A stretch of 51,480 bases of DNA from CAZQXD01 sp964597315 (lineage in GTDB: Bacteria; Pseudomonadota; Gammaproteobacteria; Competibacterales; Competibacteraceae), in the NCBI GenBank assembly GCA_964597315.1, contig CAZQXD010000029.1, forward strand, positions 1 to 51,480, given 5' to 3'. This document shows positions 1 to 7,522 of this stretch, in pieces (the stretch's first letter is position 1; each line of letters starts with the position of its first letter). The notes under the pieces were generated by a model that saw nothing but the letters and a program-made list of their open reading frames with translations, did not search any database and was not told where the DNA came from. The position numbers were made by a program, and so were the translations under genes.

Positions 1-475
1 CCACCCGTTCGATCAAGCCGCGCACCTGGGCAATGGCGGGGCTGTGGCCCACCAGACTGCGGAACAATTCCGTCTGCCGCTTGACCCGGAACTGGGACTG
101 ATGCCGACGGTAGCACCGCATCTTGTCCAGAATCCCGGTAAGTTCGGCGTGATGGAATGGCCGACTGAGACGGGCGCAACACTGAGGCGCCAATTCGGGG
201 GGCAGGTTCCCGGCGGCCTCCGCCTCCCCTACCAGCACCAGCGGCAGGTTTGGGTCGGCGTTTTTGATCGTTTCCATGATCTGCCGGTAGATCGCCGGTT
301 CATGGCACTCGGCCAGAAACACAGCGCGCAAGCCGCGGGTATCTTCGAGAATGGGTCGATAGGCATCCACAGTGGCTAAGGCAGTCCTGCCCACTTCCAT
401 GAACTCCAAGAGTGACCGTAGCTCTTTGGCGCGCTCCCGATCCGGGTCGATTATCAGTGCTGTTGTTGTTGTCAT
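1..475 (-). CDS. fleQ: Flagellar master regulator FleQ/FlrA, N-terminal part (runs off the window)
   Basis: The first 158 codons of a sigma-54-dependent activator can be read; the rest lies beyond the left edge. The visible part is a receiver-like FleQ domain (starting MTTTTALIIDPDRERA) without a typical phospho-acceptor signature. It is followed by the linker and the beginning of the AAA+ domain (LVGHSPAIAQVRGLIERV, about residues 141-158). FleQ-family proteins activate sigma-54 flagellar promoters, and in Pseudomonas FleQ also binds c-di-GMP. The ATG at 475 is preceded by AAGG at an 8-base spacing. The position downstream of fliS, fliT and a PilZ gene matches polar-flagellum clusters. Identity is sure; the DNA-binding domain cannot be seen. 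Confidence 0.9.
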   Translation of the reverse strand, partial: MTTTTALIIDPDRERAKELRSLLEFMEVGRTALATVDAYRPILEDTRGLRAVFLAECHEPAIYRQIMETIKNADPNLPLVLVGEAEAAGNLPPELAPQCCARLSRPFHHAELTGILDKMRCYRRHQSQFRVKRQTELFRSLVGHSPAIAQVRGLIERV

Positions 476-527
476 GATATCAACCTTAATGTCCCGGGTT
501 GGGGTCTGATTGCTGATTAATAAAATA

Positions 528-545
528 TAGCAAAAAATACGCCAA
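528..545 (-). promoter_or_regulatory. Sigma-54-like -24/-12 promoter upstream of fleQ
   Basis: Read on the minus strand, the site is TTGGC-GTATTTT-TTGCT. The -24 GG and -12 GC are separated by the canonical 10 bases. Transcription would start near 518, about 43 bases before the fleQ ATG. This rests on sequence match alone. Confidence 0.55.
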
Positions 546-609
546 TATTCCGACGCGCTGGCCAATAACCCACGATCTGTCAATAAAACAGCGGCCTTAA
601 AGCGTGTTT

Positions 610-629
610 TTCATCCCAATCGGGATGAA
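610..629. repeat. Perfect 8-bp inverted repeat upstream of fleQ
   Basis: TTCATCCC and GGGATGAA form an 8-bp stem with a 4-base AATC loop. It lies in the roughly 300-bp gap between the PilZ gene and fleQ. Neither side has a T-run, so it fits an operator or attenuating hairpin better than an intrinsic terminator. The rest of this gap holds the fleQ promoter region and no gene. Confidence 0.4.
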
Positions 630-774
630 TTACCCTTTTAAGGTGGGGGTTTCAGGAGCAAAGTTTTGACACCCCTGGTACAAATAATAGTAGTGGGATA
701 GAGCTTAGGAATACACTGCGGAGATAATGTGTAACATATTATTTACAGTGTTTCTATGGCAAAGGGCAGGATAA

Positions 775-1335
775 TCAGCGCCGCCGCCGTCGCCGGGCGG
801 TATGACGGCGGTGTTGTACGAAGATATGCCTCTCCAAGGCGGCGCGCAACGCCCCGCCCAGGTCTTGAAAGCGCGCGGTTACAGCCGTTGGTCCACCCTC
901 CGCGACCTCTGTCACCCGTTCGACAATGGCGGGCAGGACTATGGGGTGGGGATAGCGCCCCGTCAGCCATAGACGCACCTGCGTCAGTCCACCGGACGGG
1001 GGGGTGTCAAAATCCCGCCAATGCAGTTCAACCGGGGTGAGCGTCAAGGGCCGCGTGTCGGGGAGCGTCAGTTCCCGGGACAACAACTGACCCACCATGT
1101 CTAGCAGCAAGTTGAGCTTGAAATCCAACCGGGCCAGTTCGGTGGCGTTGCCATCGTTCCCCTCCTCGCCGCTCTCCCCCACGGGGGTCTCCAGGGCCGA
1201 AACGACGCGCAACACATCCAGATTGTCCCGCTCCAAACGCCCCATTTCCTCCGGGGTCAAGGGCGCGGCCAGGGGCTGCCAGTCTAAGGGCAGACAGGTT
1301 TCCAGGATCAGACCTCGACAGGATGTATTGGGCAT
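775..1335 (-). CDS. Atypical PilZ-domain protein of the flagellar cluster
   Basis: This 186-residue protein has an N-terminal helical part and a C-terminal PilZ-like beta domain at about residues 95-175. The recognisable end pattern is L-T-G-R-Y ... ARFQDLGGALRAALERHIF followed by HRR. PilZ domains bind c-di-GMP and adjust flagellar motility. The usual N-terminal RxxxR ligand motif is not obvious, so binding may be lost or different. The protein ends in six arginines read from a CGG/CGC-rich tract. It starts 12 bases after fliT ends, with GAGAA before the ATG, and is the last gene before fleQ. Such a gene occupies the same place in several gammaproteobacterial flagellar operons, but the family assignment is by pattern only. 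Confidence 0.6.
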   Translation of the reverse strand: MPNTSCRGLILETCLPLDWQPLAAPLTPEEMGRLERDNLDVLRVVSALETPVGESGEEGNDGNATELARLDFKLNLLLDMVGQLLSRELTLPDTRPLTLTPVELHWRDFDTPPSGGLTQVRLWLTGRYPHPIVLPAIVERVTEVAEGGPTAVTARFQDLGGALRAALERHIFVQHRRHTARRRRRR

Positions 1336-1347
1336 GGCAGTTCTCGA

Positions 1348-1668
1348 TCAATGACCACCATAGGCGCGACGAGCCTTGCGGCCTCGGGAAAAGCGGCTCA
1401 ATTCGGCGCCCAACTCGCCATGGTGGCGCCGGCCTAAGTCCATCAGTAGCGCCTGCTGTTCCAGCAGGCGCATCAGCAGAGCGCGCATCTCGGGGGCGGC
1501 GGCCGATGGCGGGGAGCCGGCGAACAACCGTTGGGCCAGCGCCCGGCGTTGGGTATCCAGCCCGGCCACGACATCCCACTCCTCTCGCCGGGCCTGGCGC
1601 AGCATCTCCGCGCCCAGGGTTTCAAGGGTTCTGGCCAGATCCCGCCAGCCGTCGGCGGTCTCAGCCAC
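1348..1668 (-). CDS. fliT: FliT-like flagellar export chaperone
   Basis: This is a 106-residue, almost wholly helical protein of the size expected for FliT, which binds FliD and keeps it export-competent. The chosen start is the GTG at 1668. It overlaps the fliS stop, giving a coupled start, and the reading frame begins AETADGWRDLARTLETLG. The open frame continues further upstream, but that stretch lies inside fliS and is a shadow. A long leucine-rich helix pair and a basic C-terminus (RGRKARR) are visible. FliT sequences diverge quickly, so the name relies mainly on size, helical content and position after fliS. Confidence 0.65.
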   Translation of the reverse strand: MAETADGWRDLARTLETLGAEMLRQARREEWDVVAGLDTQRRALAQRLFAGSPPSAAAPEMRALLMRLLEQQALLMDLGRRHHGELGAELSRFSRGRKARRAYGGH

Positions 1669-2050
1669 CGATGGTGTCCCAGGCGGACTTGATCTCCCGA
1701 AGCAGCCCGGCAATTTCGTCGAGTAGCGCCGGATCGGAGGACAGATTCGCCTGCACCAGCCGCCGTTCCATATAGCTGTACAGGGCATCCAGATTGCGCA
1801 CCATATCCCCACCGACTTCCTCGTCCAGCCCCTCCCGCAGACCGCCGATGATGCCGATGGCCTTGCCGATCTGTTCCCCCCGGCGGGCGGTCTCGCCACG
1901 GAGCATATGGCCCCGGGCGGCGGCGATGCGTTCCAGGGCGCCCTCCAACAACATCTGCACCAGACGGTGGGGACTGGCATCCTCCATGCCAGCGTCGGTC
2001 TTGACCTGCTGATATTGGCGCATGGCGCTGCTTGCCACTGAGTAATTCAT
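1661..2050 (-). CDS. fliS: Flagellin export chaperone FliS
   Basis: This 129-residue FliS homologue binds the flagellin C-terminus in the cytoplasm and prevents premature polymerisation. It shows the typical FliS opening (Y-x5-Y-Q-Q-V), the ASPHRLVQMLLEGALERI core at about residues 25-42, and the helical bundle ending in EIKSAWDTI. Length is normal for the family. It lies between fliD (37 bases after the fliD stop) and the overlapping fliT. Identity is sure. Confidence 0.93.
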   Translation of the reverse strand: MNYSVASSAMRQYQQVKTDAGMEDASPHRLVQMLLEGALERIAAARGHMLRGETARRGEQIGKAIGIIGGLREGLDEEVGGDMVRNLDALYSYMERRLVQANLSSDPALLDEIAGLLREIKSAWDTIGG

Positions 2051-2087
2051 GGTGACCTCGATTCCTAGTGAAGGTTTGGACGGTTGC

Positions 2088-4127
2088 CTAGCTGTCCGAG
2101 CTGTAGATATCGGCCATGCCGGCCAGTTGTTGGGCCAGAAAATCCCCGGTGGCGGTCATCTCTCCCAGCAAAGTATCCAAGGCCTGGAACTGGGATCGCA
2201 ACCGGGTCTCCAGAGTTTCCAGGCGCCGACTCAAGGTCTCCCGCTGATCGTCGAGCCGGTCGATGCGCCGAGTCAGGCTTTCGGTACGGGAGCCAAGCAC
2301 GCCGCCAGTTTCCAGATAACTCCCGAGAATAGTGTCCAGGCGCAAGGACACCCCGTCGGACAGGGACACTGTGCCCCGGTCTCCGATGACGCCCCCCAGC
2401 ACCTCGATGATGATGCCTTCGGCCACCCCCGTCCCGGTGAGCCGATTGCCCTCGCCCGTGGCGGCCTCCCCGCCAATGTTGCCCGCCACGTCCTGACCGG
2501 CGACGCCCGCAGCCACGGCCAGGCCAAAGTCCGCCCCGCTGTCCGTGTCCAGAGCGGTGATCTCCACGGTGGACGCCGAACCGTAACTGTCCGATGTCAA
2601 CACAAGGCGATCGTTGTCGGCATCGAAAGCCACGCTGACACTGACCTCGGCGTCTTGCAGGGCGCTGTCCTCATTGATCCGGGTCTGGATTTCCAAGGCC
2701 AGGGCGTCGCCGTCAGCATAGGCGCCCTGGGTCAGGGTGATGACCCCAGACTGGACCCCGTCCACCTTGAGTTCCAGGGTGTCGTTGTCGGCATCCACGG
2801 TCGGACCCAAGATGGCCAAGGCCGAAAAAGCGCCCCCGGTCAGGCTGCCCTGGCTGGCAAATTGGGTGATCTCTACCGCATAGTCCCCGGGGGTACTGCC
2901 AGGGGCGGAGCTGACATAATCGATCAGGGCATCGTCGGCCCGGCCCACCCGGGCGAACAGGCCCGCCACTCCGTCGGGATCGGCGTCCACGGCGGCGCTA
3001 AGCTTGGTGCTGTCCAGGGCCAGTGTGCCGTCCCGCTGGGTGCTAATACCGATGTCCGTCAGGCTGCCGAAACTCTCCGAGGCCCCCTCCACCAGCCCGG
3101 TGATGACGTTGCGCAGTTGGTTTTGCACCCCCCGCACCCCGGCATCCCCCAGCAGCAAGCCTTTTTCCCCGGTCTCGGGATCAAATTTGGTGAGGGCCTG
3201 GATGGTGGCCAAGAGGCTGTTGAAGGCGTCCACGAAACCCTTGACCTTGCCACTGATGGCTTCGGCGTCCCGGTCCACGGTCAAGGTGGTGACAGTCCCC
3301 GGCTCGGCTTGCTTCAGGTTCAGGGTCACGCCCTGCACCACGCCCACCAGGGTGTTGGTTTCGCCGGTCACCGCCAGGCCGTCCACCAGCAGGCTGGCGT
3401 CCTGGGCGGCCACGGTCTGGGTCAAGTTCTTGCCAGCGCCCACGGCCGCTGTGGGGTCGAAGGCCAGTTGCGACAGGCCGCTGGCGTCGGTGTGATTGCC
3501 GTCGGCGTCGGCCACGGTAATCTCCAGGCCGTTGGCGGCCCCGGAGTCTTGGGAGGCCAGCACCAGTCGGTAACTGCTGCCGTCATTGATAATATTGGCT
3601 CGTACCCCCAGGTCCGCCTCGTTGATGGCGTCCCGTAGGCCCGCCAGGGTGTTGTTTGAGGTGTCCAATGTCAGGGTTTGAGCCGTCTTGTCCGGGTTTT
3701 CGGTGAAGGTGTTGGAATCGGCGTCGTAATCGCCGTAGCGGAAGGTGAGCGTACCCGAACCCACCACGTCGGTGAGTTCCTGAAAACCCCCGGATGCTAG
3801 TTTCTGGGCCTTGGCCAGAGCCAGTACTTCGATCTCATAGCTGCCCGGCTGGGCAATGCTGGTGGCGCTGGCCCCTAGCAGGGATTCGTCTCCCACCGTG
3901 GCCTTGACACCCGCCAAGGCAGTGGCGGATTTGAGGTCCTTGACCACCGTCTGAAAACTAGACAAGGCCCCTTTCAAAGCGCCAATGGCGGACAGCTCGC
4001 CTTGCAGGCTGGCTTCGCGGCGGTTAAGCCGCGCCGTGGGCGCCGCCGCCTCGGCGGAAACCAGGTCGGATACCAGTTGATTAATATCCAGCCCGGAGCC
4101 GATGCCTGAAACCGAAATACCCGCCAT
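2088..4127 (-). CDS. fliD: Flagellar hook-associated protein 2 (filament cap)
   Basis: This 679-residue FliD caps the growing filament and helps flagellin polymerise. The conserved N-terminus (GIGSGLDINQLVSDLVSAE) and the C-terminal helical D0/D1 region (heptads from about residue 610, RIDRLDDQRETLSRRLETLE) are intact. It is longer than the usual 450-500 residues. The middle carries a second unit resembling the first: PGSYEIEVLALAKAQKLASG near residue 88 and PGDYAVEITQFASQGSLTGG near residue 418. This suggests a duplicated flagellin-hook-type domain. GAGAGG lies just before the ATG. It sits 13 bases after flaG in the fliC-flaG-fliD-fliS-fliT series. Confidence 0.95.
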   Translation of the reverse strand: MAGISVSGIGSGLDINQLVSDLVSAEAAAPTARLNRREASLQGELSAIGALKGALSSFQTVVKDLKSATALAGVKATVGDESLLGASATSIAQPGSYEIEVLALAKAQKLASGGFQELTDVVGSGTLTFRYGDYDADSNTFTENPDKTAQTLTLDTSNNTLAGLRDAINEADLGVRANIINDGSSYRLVLASQDSGAANGLEITVADADGNHTDASGLSQLAFDPTAAVGAGKNLTQTVAAQDASLLVDGLAVTGETNTLVGVVQGVTLNLKQAEPGTVTTLTVDRDAEAISGKVKGFVDAFNSLLATIQALTKFDPETGEKGLLLGDAGVRGVQNQLRNVITGLVEGASESFGSLTDIGISTQRDGTLALDSTKLSAAVDADPDGVAGLFARVGRADDALIDYVSSAPGSTPGDYAVEITQFASQGSLTGGAFSALAILGPTVDADNDTLELKVDGVQSGVITLTQGAYADGDALALEIQTRINEDSALQDAEVSVSVAFDADNDRLVLTSDSYGSASTVEITALDTDSGADFGLAVAAGVAGQDVAGNIGGEAATGEGNRLTGTGVAEGIIIEVLGGVIGDRGTVSLSDGVSLRLDTILGSYLETGGVLGSRTESLTRRIDRLDDQRETLSRRLETLETRLRSQFQALDTLLGEMTATGDFLAQQLAGMADIYSSDS

Positions 4128-4140
4128 AGTTTCCTCTCCC

Positions 4141-4581
4141 TTAAGCCTTGACCCGAATCAGCAGCCCTTCTAGATGGCTGTGGCCGGTGGTTTGGTTTTG
4201 AGCCTCCGTTCTGGATTTTTCCATTTCTTCGAAAAATTTAGCTAGCTCAAGGACCTCTTCCGGGGGTAGCTGGCGAATGGTCTGGCCGTTTTCCGTGTCG
4301 ATCACTTTAATGATCATCTGGCCGGAGTCGTCGTCCACATCGAAATGGATATTGGTGCGTCCCTCTCCTAGAGCCTTACTCAGATCGTTGACTGCTTGGT
4401 TCAGGCTGCGTCGGTCCACGGCGGCGGTCTGACGAAGCTCGGCCTGGGCGTTTTGAGCCGATTCCTGGCTAGCGCTCGCCGCCTCCGTACGCCCCTGAGT
4501 CTGGGGGCGCCCGCCCGGCTCCTGGGCATTTACCCTACTAGATAGGGTCACACCGATGCTTGTATTGAGTTCATTAATCAT
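4141..4581 (-). CDS. flaG: FlaG family flagellar protein
   Basis: This 146-residue FlaG-family protein has a variable Q/A-rich N-terminal half. The conserved C-terminal beta domain is at about residues 70-130: LGEGRTNIHFDVDDDSGQMI, then K-V-I-D, and RQLPPEEVLELAKFFEE. FlaG influences filament length in Pseudomonas and Campylobacter. AGGGAGAGG precedes the ATG. The gene lies between fliC and fliD and is probably read partly from the fliC promoter through the hairpin at 4606-4642. Confidence 0.88.
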   Translation of the reverse strand: MINELNTSIGVTLSSRVNAQEPGGRPQTQGRTEAASASQESAQNAQAELRQTAAVDRRSLNQAVNDLSKALGEGRTNIHFDVDDDSGQMIIKVIDTENGQTIRQLPPEEVLELAKFFEEMEKSRTEAQNQTTGHSHLEGLLIRVKA

Positions 4582-4605
4582 ATCGGCCTCTCCCTAATGG
4601 GTTCC

Positions 4606-4642
4606 GGGCGGACTCGGGACCATCTGCCCAGAGTATCCGCCC
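4606..4642 (-). terminator. Hairpin between fliC and flaG
   Basis: On the minus strand GGGCGGATACTC pairs with GAGTCCGCCC, apart from a small bulge, with a 15-base loop. It begins 15 bases after the fliC stop. No T-run follows, so it is more likely a partial terminator or an mRNA 3'-end stabiliser that lowers flaG-fliD expression relative to flagellin. Confidence 0.45.
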
Positions 4643-4657
4643 GTTACTCATCAGTGC

Positions 4658-6721
4658 TTACCGTAGCAGGGAGAGTACGCCCTGCTGGGACTGGTTAGCC
4701 TGGGCCAGAATGGACAGGCCCGCCTGTTGCAGAATTTGCGCACGGGACAGGGAGGCGGTCTCGGCCGCAAAGTCCGCGTCCTGAATCTGAGAGCGGGCGG
4801 CGGTCAAGTTCTCGGCCACGTTTTGCAGGTTGGAGATGGTGGTCTCGAAGCGGTTCTGCACCGCGCCCAAACCGGCCCGCTGGGTGTCCACCTGGCTGAG
4901 GGCGTTATCCACGGCCTCCAGGGCCTTGGTGGCGCCGTCCACGGTGGAGATATCCACATCCTCCAGGAACTGGCCGCTGCTGGCGCCCCCGAAGGTACCC
5001 ACCTGAAGCCCGGAGTTGGCCAGGGTGCCGGTGTCGGCCGCGACGGTGATCTGGCCGGCGGACTCCAATTTGAAGGTGCCGTGGGTGGTGCCAGCGGCGG
5101 CCACGCCAGTGGCGGCGGCGGTCAGAGTGCCATCGTAAGACGTCACCACATTACGGCCGTCGGCGGCCACCAGTTGCACGCCGTCGGTGTCGGAACCGGT
5201 GTCGATGGCGGTCACCCCGGTGCGCCCGGAGATGGCGTTGATGGCGGTGACCACGGCCGTGCGGCTGTCGGCGGCATTGGCGGTGGTGCTGATGGAGGCG
5301 GTGGTAACGCCGTTGATGGTCATGACGCCGGTGAGCGCGGCGGCGGTCTGGGCGCTGCCGTCCACCCGATTCTCGTTGACCACCGCGGTGACCCCGGTGA
5401 CATCGGACAGCCGGTTGATGGCGGCTGCCTTGGCGATGGCGCTGGCATTGTTGGCGGTGGAGGAGGCCGTGTCGTCGGTGGCCTTGGAGGCGCCGACCAC
5501 CACGCCGTTGATTTTCAGATCACCGGCGGCCAGGGCGGCGGTGGTGCTCACGGACGCCACGGCGGCCGTCTGGGCCTGGTAATCGCCGGCTACCAATCCG
5601 GCCCGGGTCAGGTCGCCGGTGCCCTCCTCAACGGTGATGGTGGTGTTATCCACGGAGCGCAAGGTGAAGCCGCTGGTGGTGGTCTGGCCCGCATTGCTCA
5701 GGCCGGTGGTGGCGGCGGTGAAAGCGCCGCTGTCTTGATTCAGGGACACAGTGATGTTGCGGCCGTCAGCGGCCCGCAAGACCACGCCGGTGGCGTTCTC
5801 GCCGGTATCAGTGGCGGTCACGCCGGTGCGATCAGAGATGGCGTTGATGGCGTTGACCACGGCCGCCCGGCTAGCCACGGCGTCGGTGGACACCGCCACG
5901 TCGCCGGTGGTGACGCCGTTAATGATGATCTGACCGTTACCAGTGGCGGCGGTCATGGATGCGCCTTCCCGGGTGGTGGTCAACACCTCGGCCACCACGC
6001 CGGTCTCGGAGGTCTTCTCGTTGATGGCCGCCACCTTGGCGATGGCGCTGGCCGCCCCGGCCACGGAGGACGAACTGTCGGAACCGGCCTTGGACGAGCC
6101 GATCACCACGCCGTTGAGGACCAAGTCGCCGCTCTGCAGAGTGTTATTGGCGGTGAGGTTGGCGGCGGTGGCGGTGAAACCGGTGGCGCTGGCGCTGGCT
6201 TTGAGGCCGCCACCCACGGTGCTGGCGGTCAGTTCAGAGAAGCCCACCGTCAGGGTTTCGCCGGCGTTGGCGCCCACCTGGAAGGTGGCGGAGCCGAAGC
6301 TGCCGTCGAACAGCTTCTTGCCGTTGAAGTTGGTGGTGTCGGCGATGCGGTCGAACTCGTCGATGAGTTCCTTCACCTCCAGTTGCAGGGAGGCTCGATC
6401 GGAATCGGTGTTGGTTTCGTTGGCGGACTGTACCGCCAATTCGCGAATTCGTTGCAGGAGATTGGTGGACTCCTGCAAAGCGCCCTCACCGGTCTGAGAC
6501 AGGGAGATGGCGTCATTGGCGTTGCGTACCGCCTGGTTCAGGCCGCGAATCTGGGTGGTGAAGCGATTGGAGATCGCCAGGCCGGCGGCATCGTCCTTGG
6601 CGGAGTTGATGCGCAGACCCGTGGACAGCCGCTCCAGGGACGTGTTGAGAGCGTTTTGGGTTTTGCTCAGATTGTTCTGAGCGGTCAAGGACGCGATATT
6701 GGTGTTAATTGTCAGAGCCAT
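4658..6721 (-). CDS. fliC: Flagellin
   Basis: This 687-residue flagellin is the filament subunit. The conserved D0/D1 ends are complete: residues 1-165 (from MALTINTNIASLTAQNNLSK) and 585-687 (VQNRFETTISNLQNVAEN to the LSLLR end). The middle is long and made of two tandem units of about 200 residues (198-378 and 399-577). Each contains a GDL-x-x-NGV flagellin-IN motif, a second NGVTT motif and AINAIS-x-RTGVTA. Ser/Thr/Ala content is high, so it is a plausible target for O-glycosylation. A GGGAG ribosome site and a sigma-28 promoter lie upstream. Confidence 0.97.
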   Translation of the reverse strand: MALTINTNIASLTAQNNLSKTQNALNTSLERLSTGLRINSAKDDAAGLAISNRFTTQIRGLNQAVRNANDAISLSQTGEGALQESTNLLQRIRELAVQSANETNTDSDRASLQLEVKELIDEFDRIADTTNFNGKKLFDGSFGSATFQVGANAGETLTVGFSELTASTVGGGLKASASATGFTATAANLTANNTLQSGDLVLNGVVIGSSKAGSDSSSSVAGAASAIAKVAAINEKTSETGVVAEVLTTTREGASMTAATGNGQIIINGVTTGDVAVSTDAVASRAAVVNAINAISDRTGVTATDTGENATGVVLRAADGRNITVSLNQDSGAFTAATTGLSNAGQTTTSGFTLRSVDNTTITVEEGTGDLTRAGLVAGDYQAQTAAVASVSTTAALAAGDLKINGVVVGASKATDDTASSTANNASAIAKAAAINRLSDVTGVTAVVNENRVDGSAQTAAALTGVMTINGVTTASISTTANAADSRTAVVTAINAISGRTGVTAIDTGSDTDGVQLVAADGRNVVTSYDGTLTAAATGVAAAGTTHGTFKLESAGQITVAADTGTLANSGLQVGTFGGASSGQFLEDVDISTVDGATKALEAVDNALSQVDTQRAGLGAVQNRFETTISNLQNVAENLTAARSQIQDADFAAETASLSRAQILQQAGLSILAQANQSQQGVLSLLR
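4991..6130 (-). repeat. Tandem duplication inside fliC (two units of about 605 bp)
   Basis: Unit 1 is about 6130-5588 and unit 2 about 5527-4991. Matching blocks (GDLVLNGVVIG/GDLKINGVVVG, AINAISDRTGVTA/AINAISGRTGVTA, AADGRN/AADGRN) are offset by 201-202 codons throughout. The copies have diverged, so the duplication is old but its register is kept. Confidence 0.85.
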
Positions 6722-6830
6722 GATAAAAACTCCCGATTATATGTGTTGAATCAACGTCCGGGGCGCGCCTTTTCAGCGGTTTTGTCCTCCGAAAAGTTCC
6801 TCCGCGTTTGCCCGGCAGTGTCACCTGCAT

Positions 6831-6857
6831 ATATCGGAAGCCTGTCAAGGGACTTTA
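6831..6857 (-). promoter_or_regulatory. Sigma-28 (FliA) promoter of fliC
   Basis: On the minus strand the site is TAAA, 15 bases, TCCGATAT. The consensus is TAAA-N15-GCCGATAA. Six of eight -10 bases match and the spacing is exact. It lies 110 bases before the flagellin ATG, leaving a leader of about 100 bases. Confidence 0.85.
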
Positions 6858-7522
6858 GGGTGGTTTCGAAGTTTTTTTGTGTGTCGCGAGGGCGGAAAGC
6901 GGCATTTCACGGCTTCTCAACCGGGATTCAGGACCAACGCTGCACCTAGGTCAAACCTGGCAGTCGCGGAGCCAGTATATAGTGCCTGTCACGGTTGCCG
7001 ACCAGGGCCGGGGGCGCCGCGAAGCCTGTGTTCGAGCGTCGGCCCTTGGCTCGGTCGCGGCTCGCGCAGACGAAAGGACGCTACGATGTCCCGGCGACGT
7101 TGCGGTCAGCTCGTAGGTCACCAAGGTAGACTCAACCCGGTGATGGCGGACACAACAGACGACAGGGTAAGGCATGAGGCTTCTTATGTTCCCGTGATCA
7201 TTCCATCTATCGGCTATCGCAACGTTTGCTTTAAGACTGAAGTCGAAGGTCTGAAAGATCTTCGGCGAAAGGCCGGTCGAGTCCGGAGGGTGTTCAGCCC
7301 CCTCTGAGCGACGACCCGAGGCGTCTGGAGTTTCTTTGGCCAAAATATAGAAAGCGCAGAAAAACCACTAAACCAGGGAAATTCCAAAGCGTGGCGTCAT
7401 TCGCCATGCACGAGGTTCGGCAAAAATCCTTGCCTGTGTTCGTGTCGAAACAATAGCCATATCGCTCGTCGATCATGGAGCGGGCGGATGGCGGGTTCGA
7501 ACGCAACCTGTCGGTGGCAATA
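6858..7522. other. Non-coding stretch between fliC and the PEP-CTERM gene
   Basis: Open frames here have no recognisable composition, ribosome site or family signature on either strand. The stretch is the divergent control region of fliC and the PEP-CTERM gene, perhaps with decayed sequence. Confidence 0.5.

Noticed and set aside
610..629. Intrinsic terminator upstream of fleQ
   Set aside because: The hairpin is perfect, but neither strand has a T-run after it.
2049..3638. Long open frame antisense to fliD (529 codons)
   Set aside because: The opposite strand encodes a full, recognisable FliD. The antisense frame is a by-product of high GC codon bias and has Gly/His/Gln-rich shadow composition.
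4727..6949. Very long open frame antisense to fliC (740 codons)
   Set aside because: It mirrors the repetitive flagellin gene; the Gly-rich product has no family features and no ribosome site.
6951..7343. 130-codon minus-strand frame between fliC and the PEP-CTERM gene
   Set aside because: It has no recognisable motif and a competing plus-strand frame covers the same bases. Treated as non-coding.
7419..7433. GG...GC pair resembling a sigma-54 promoter upstream of the PEP-CTERM gene
   Set aside because: The spacing is 11 bases instead of 10, which sigma-54 rarely tolerates.
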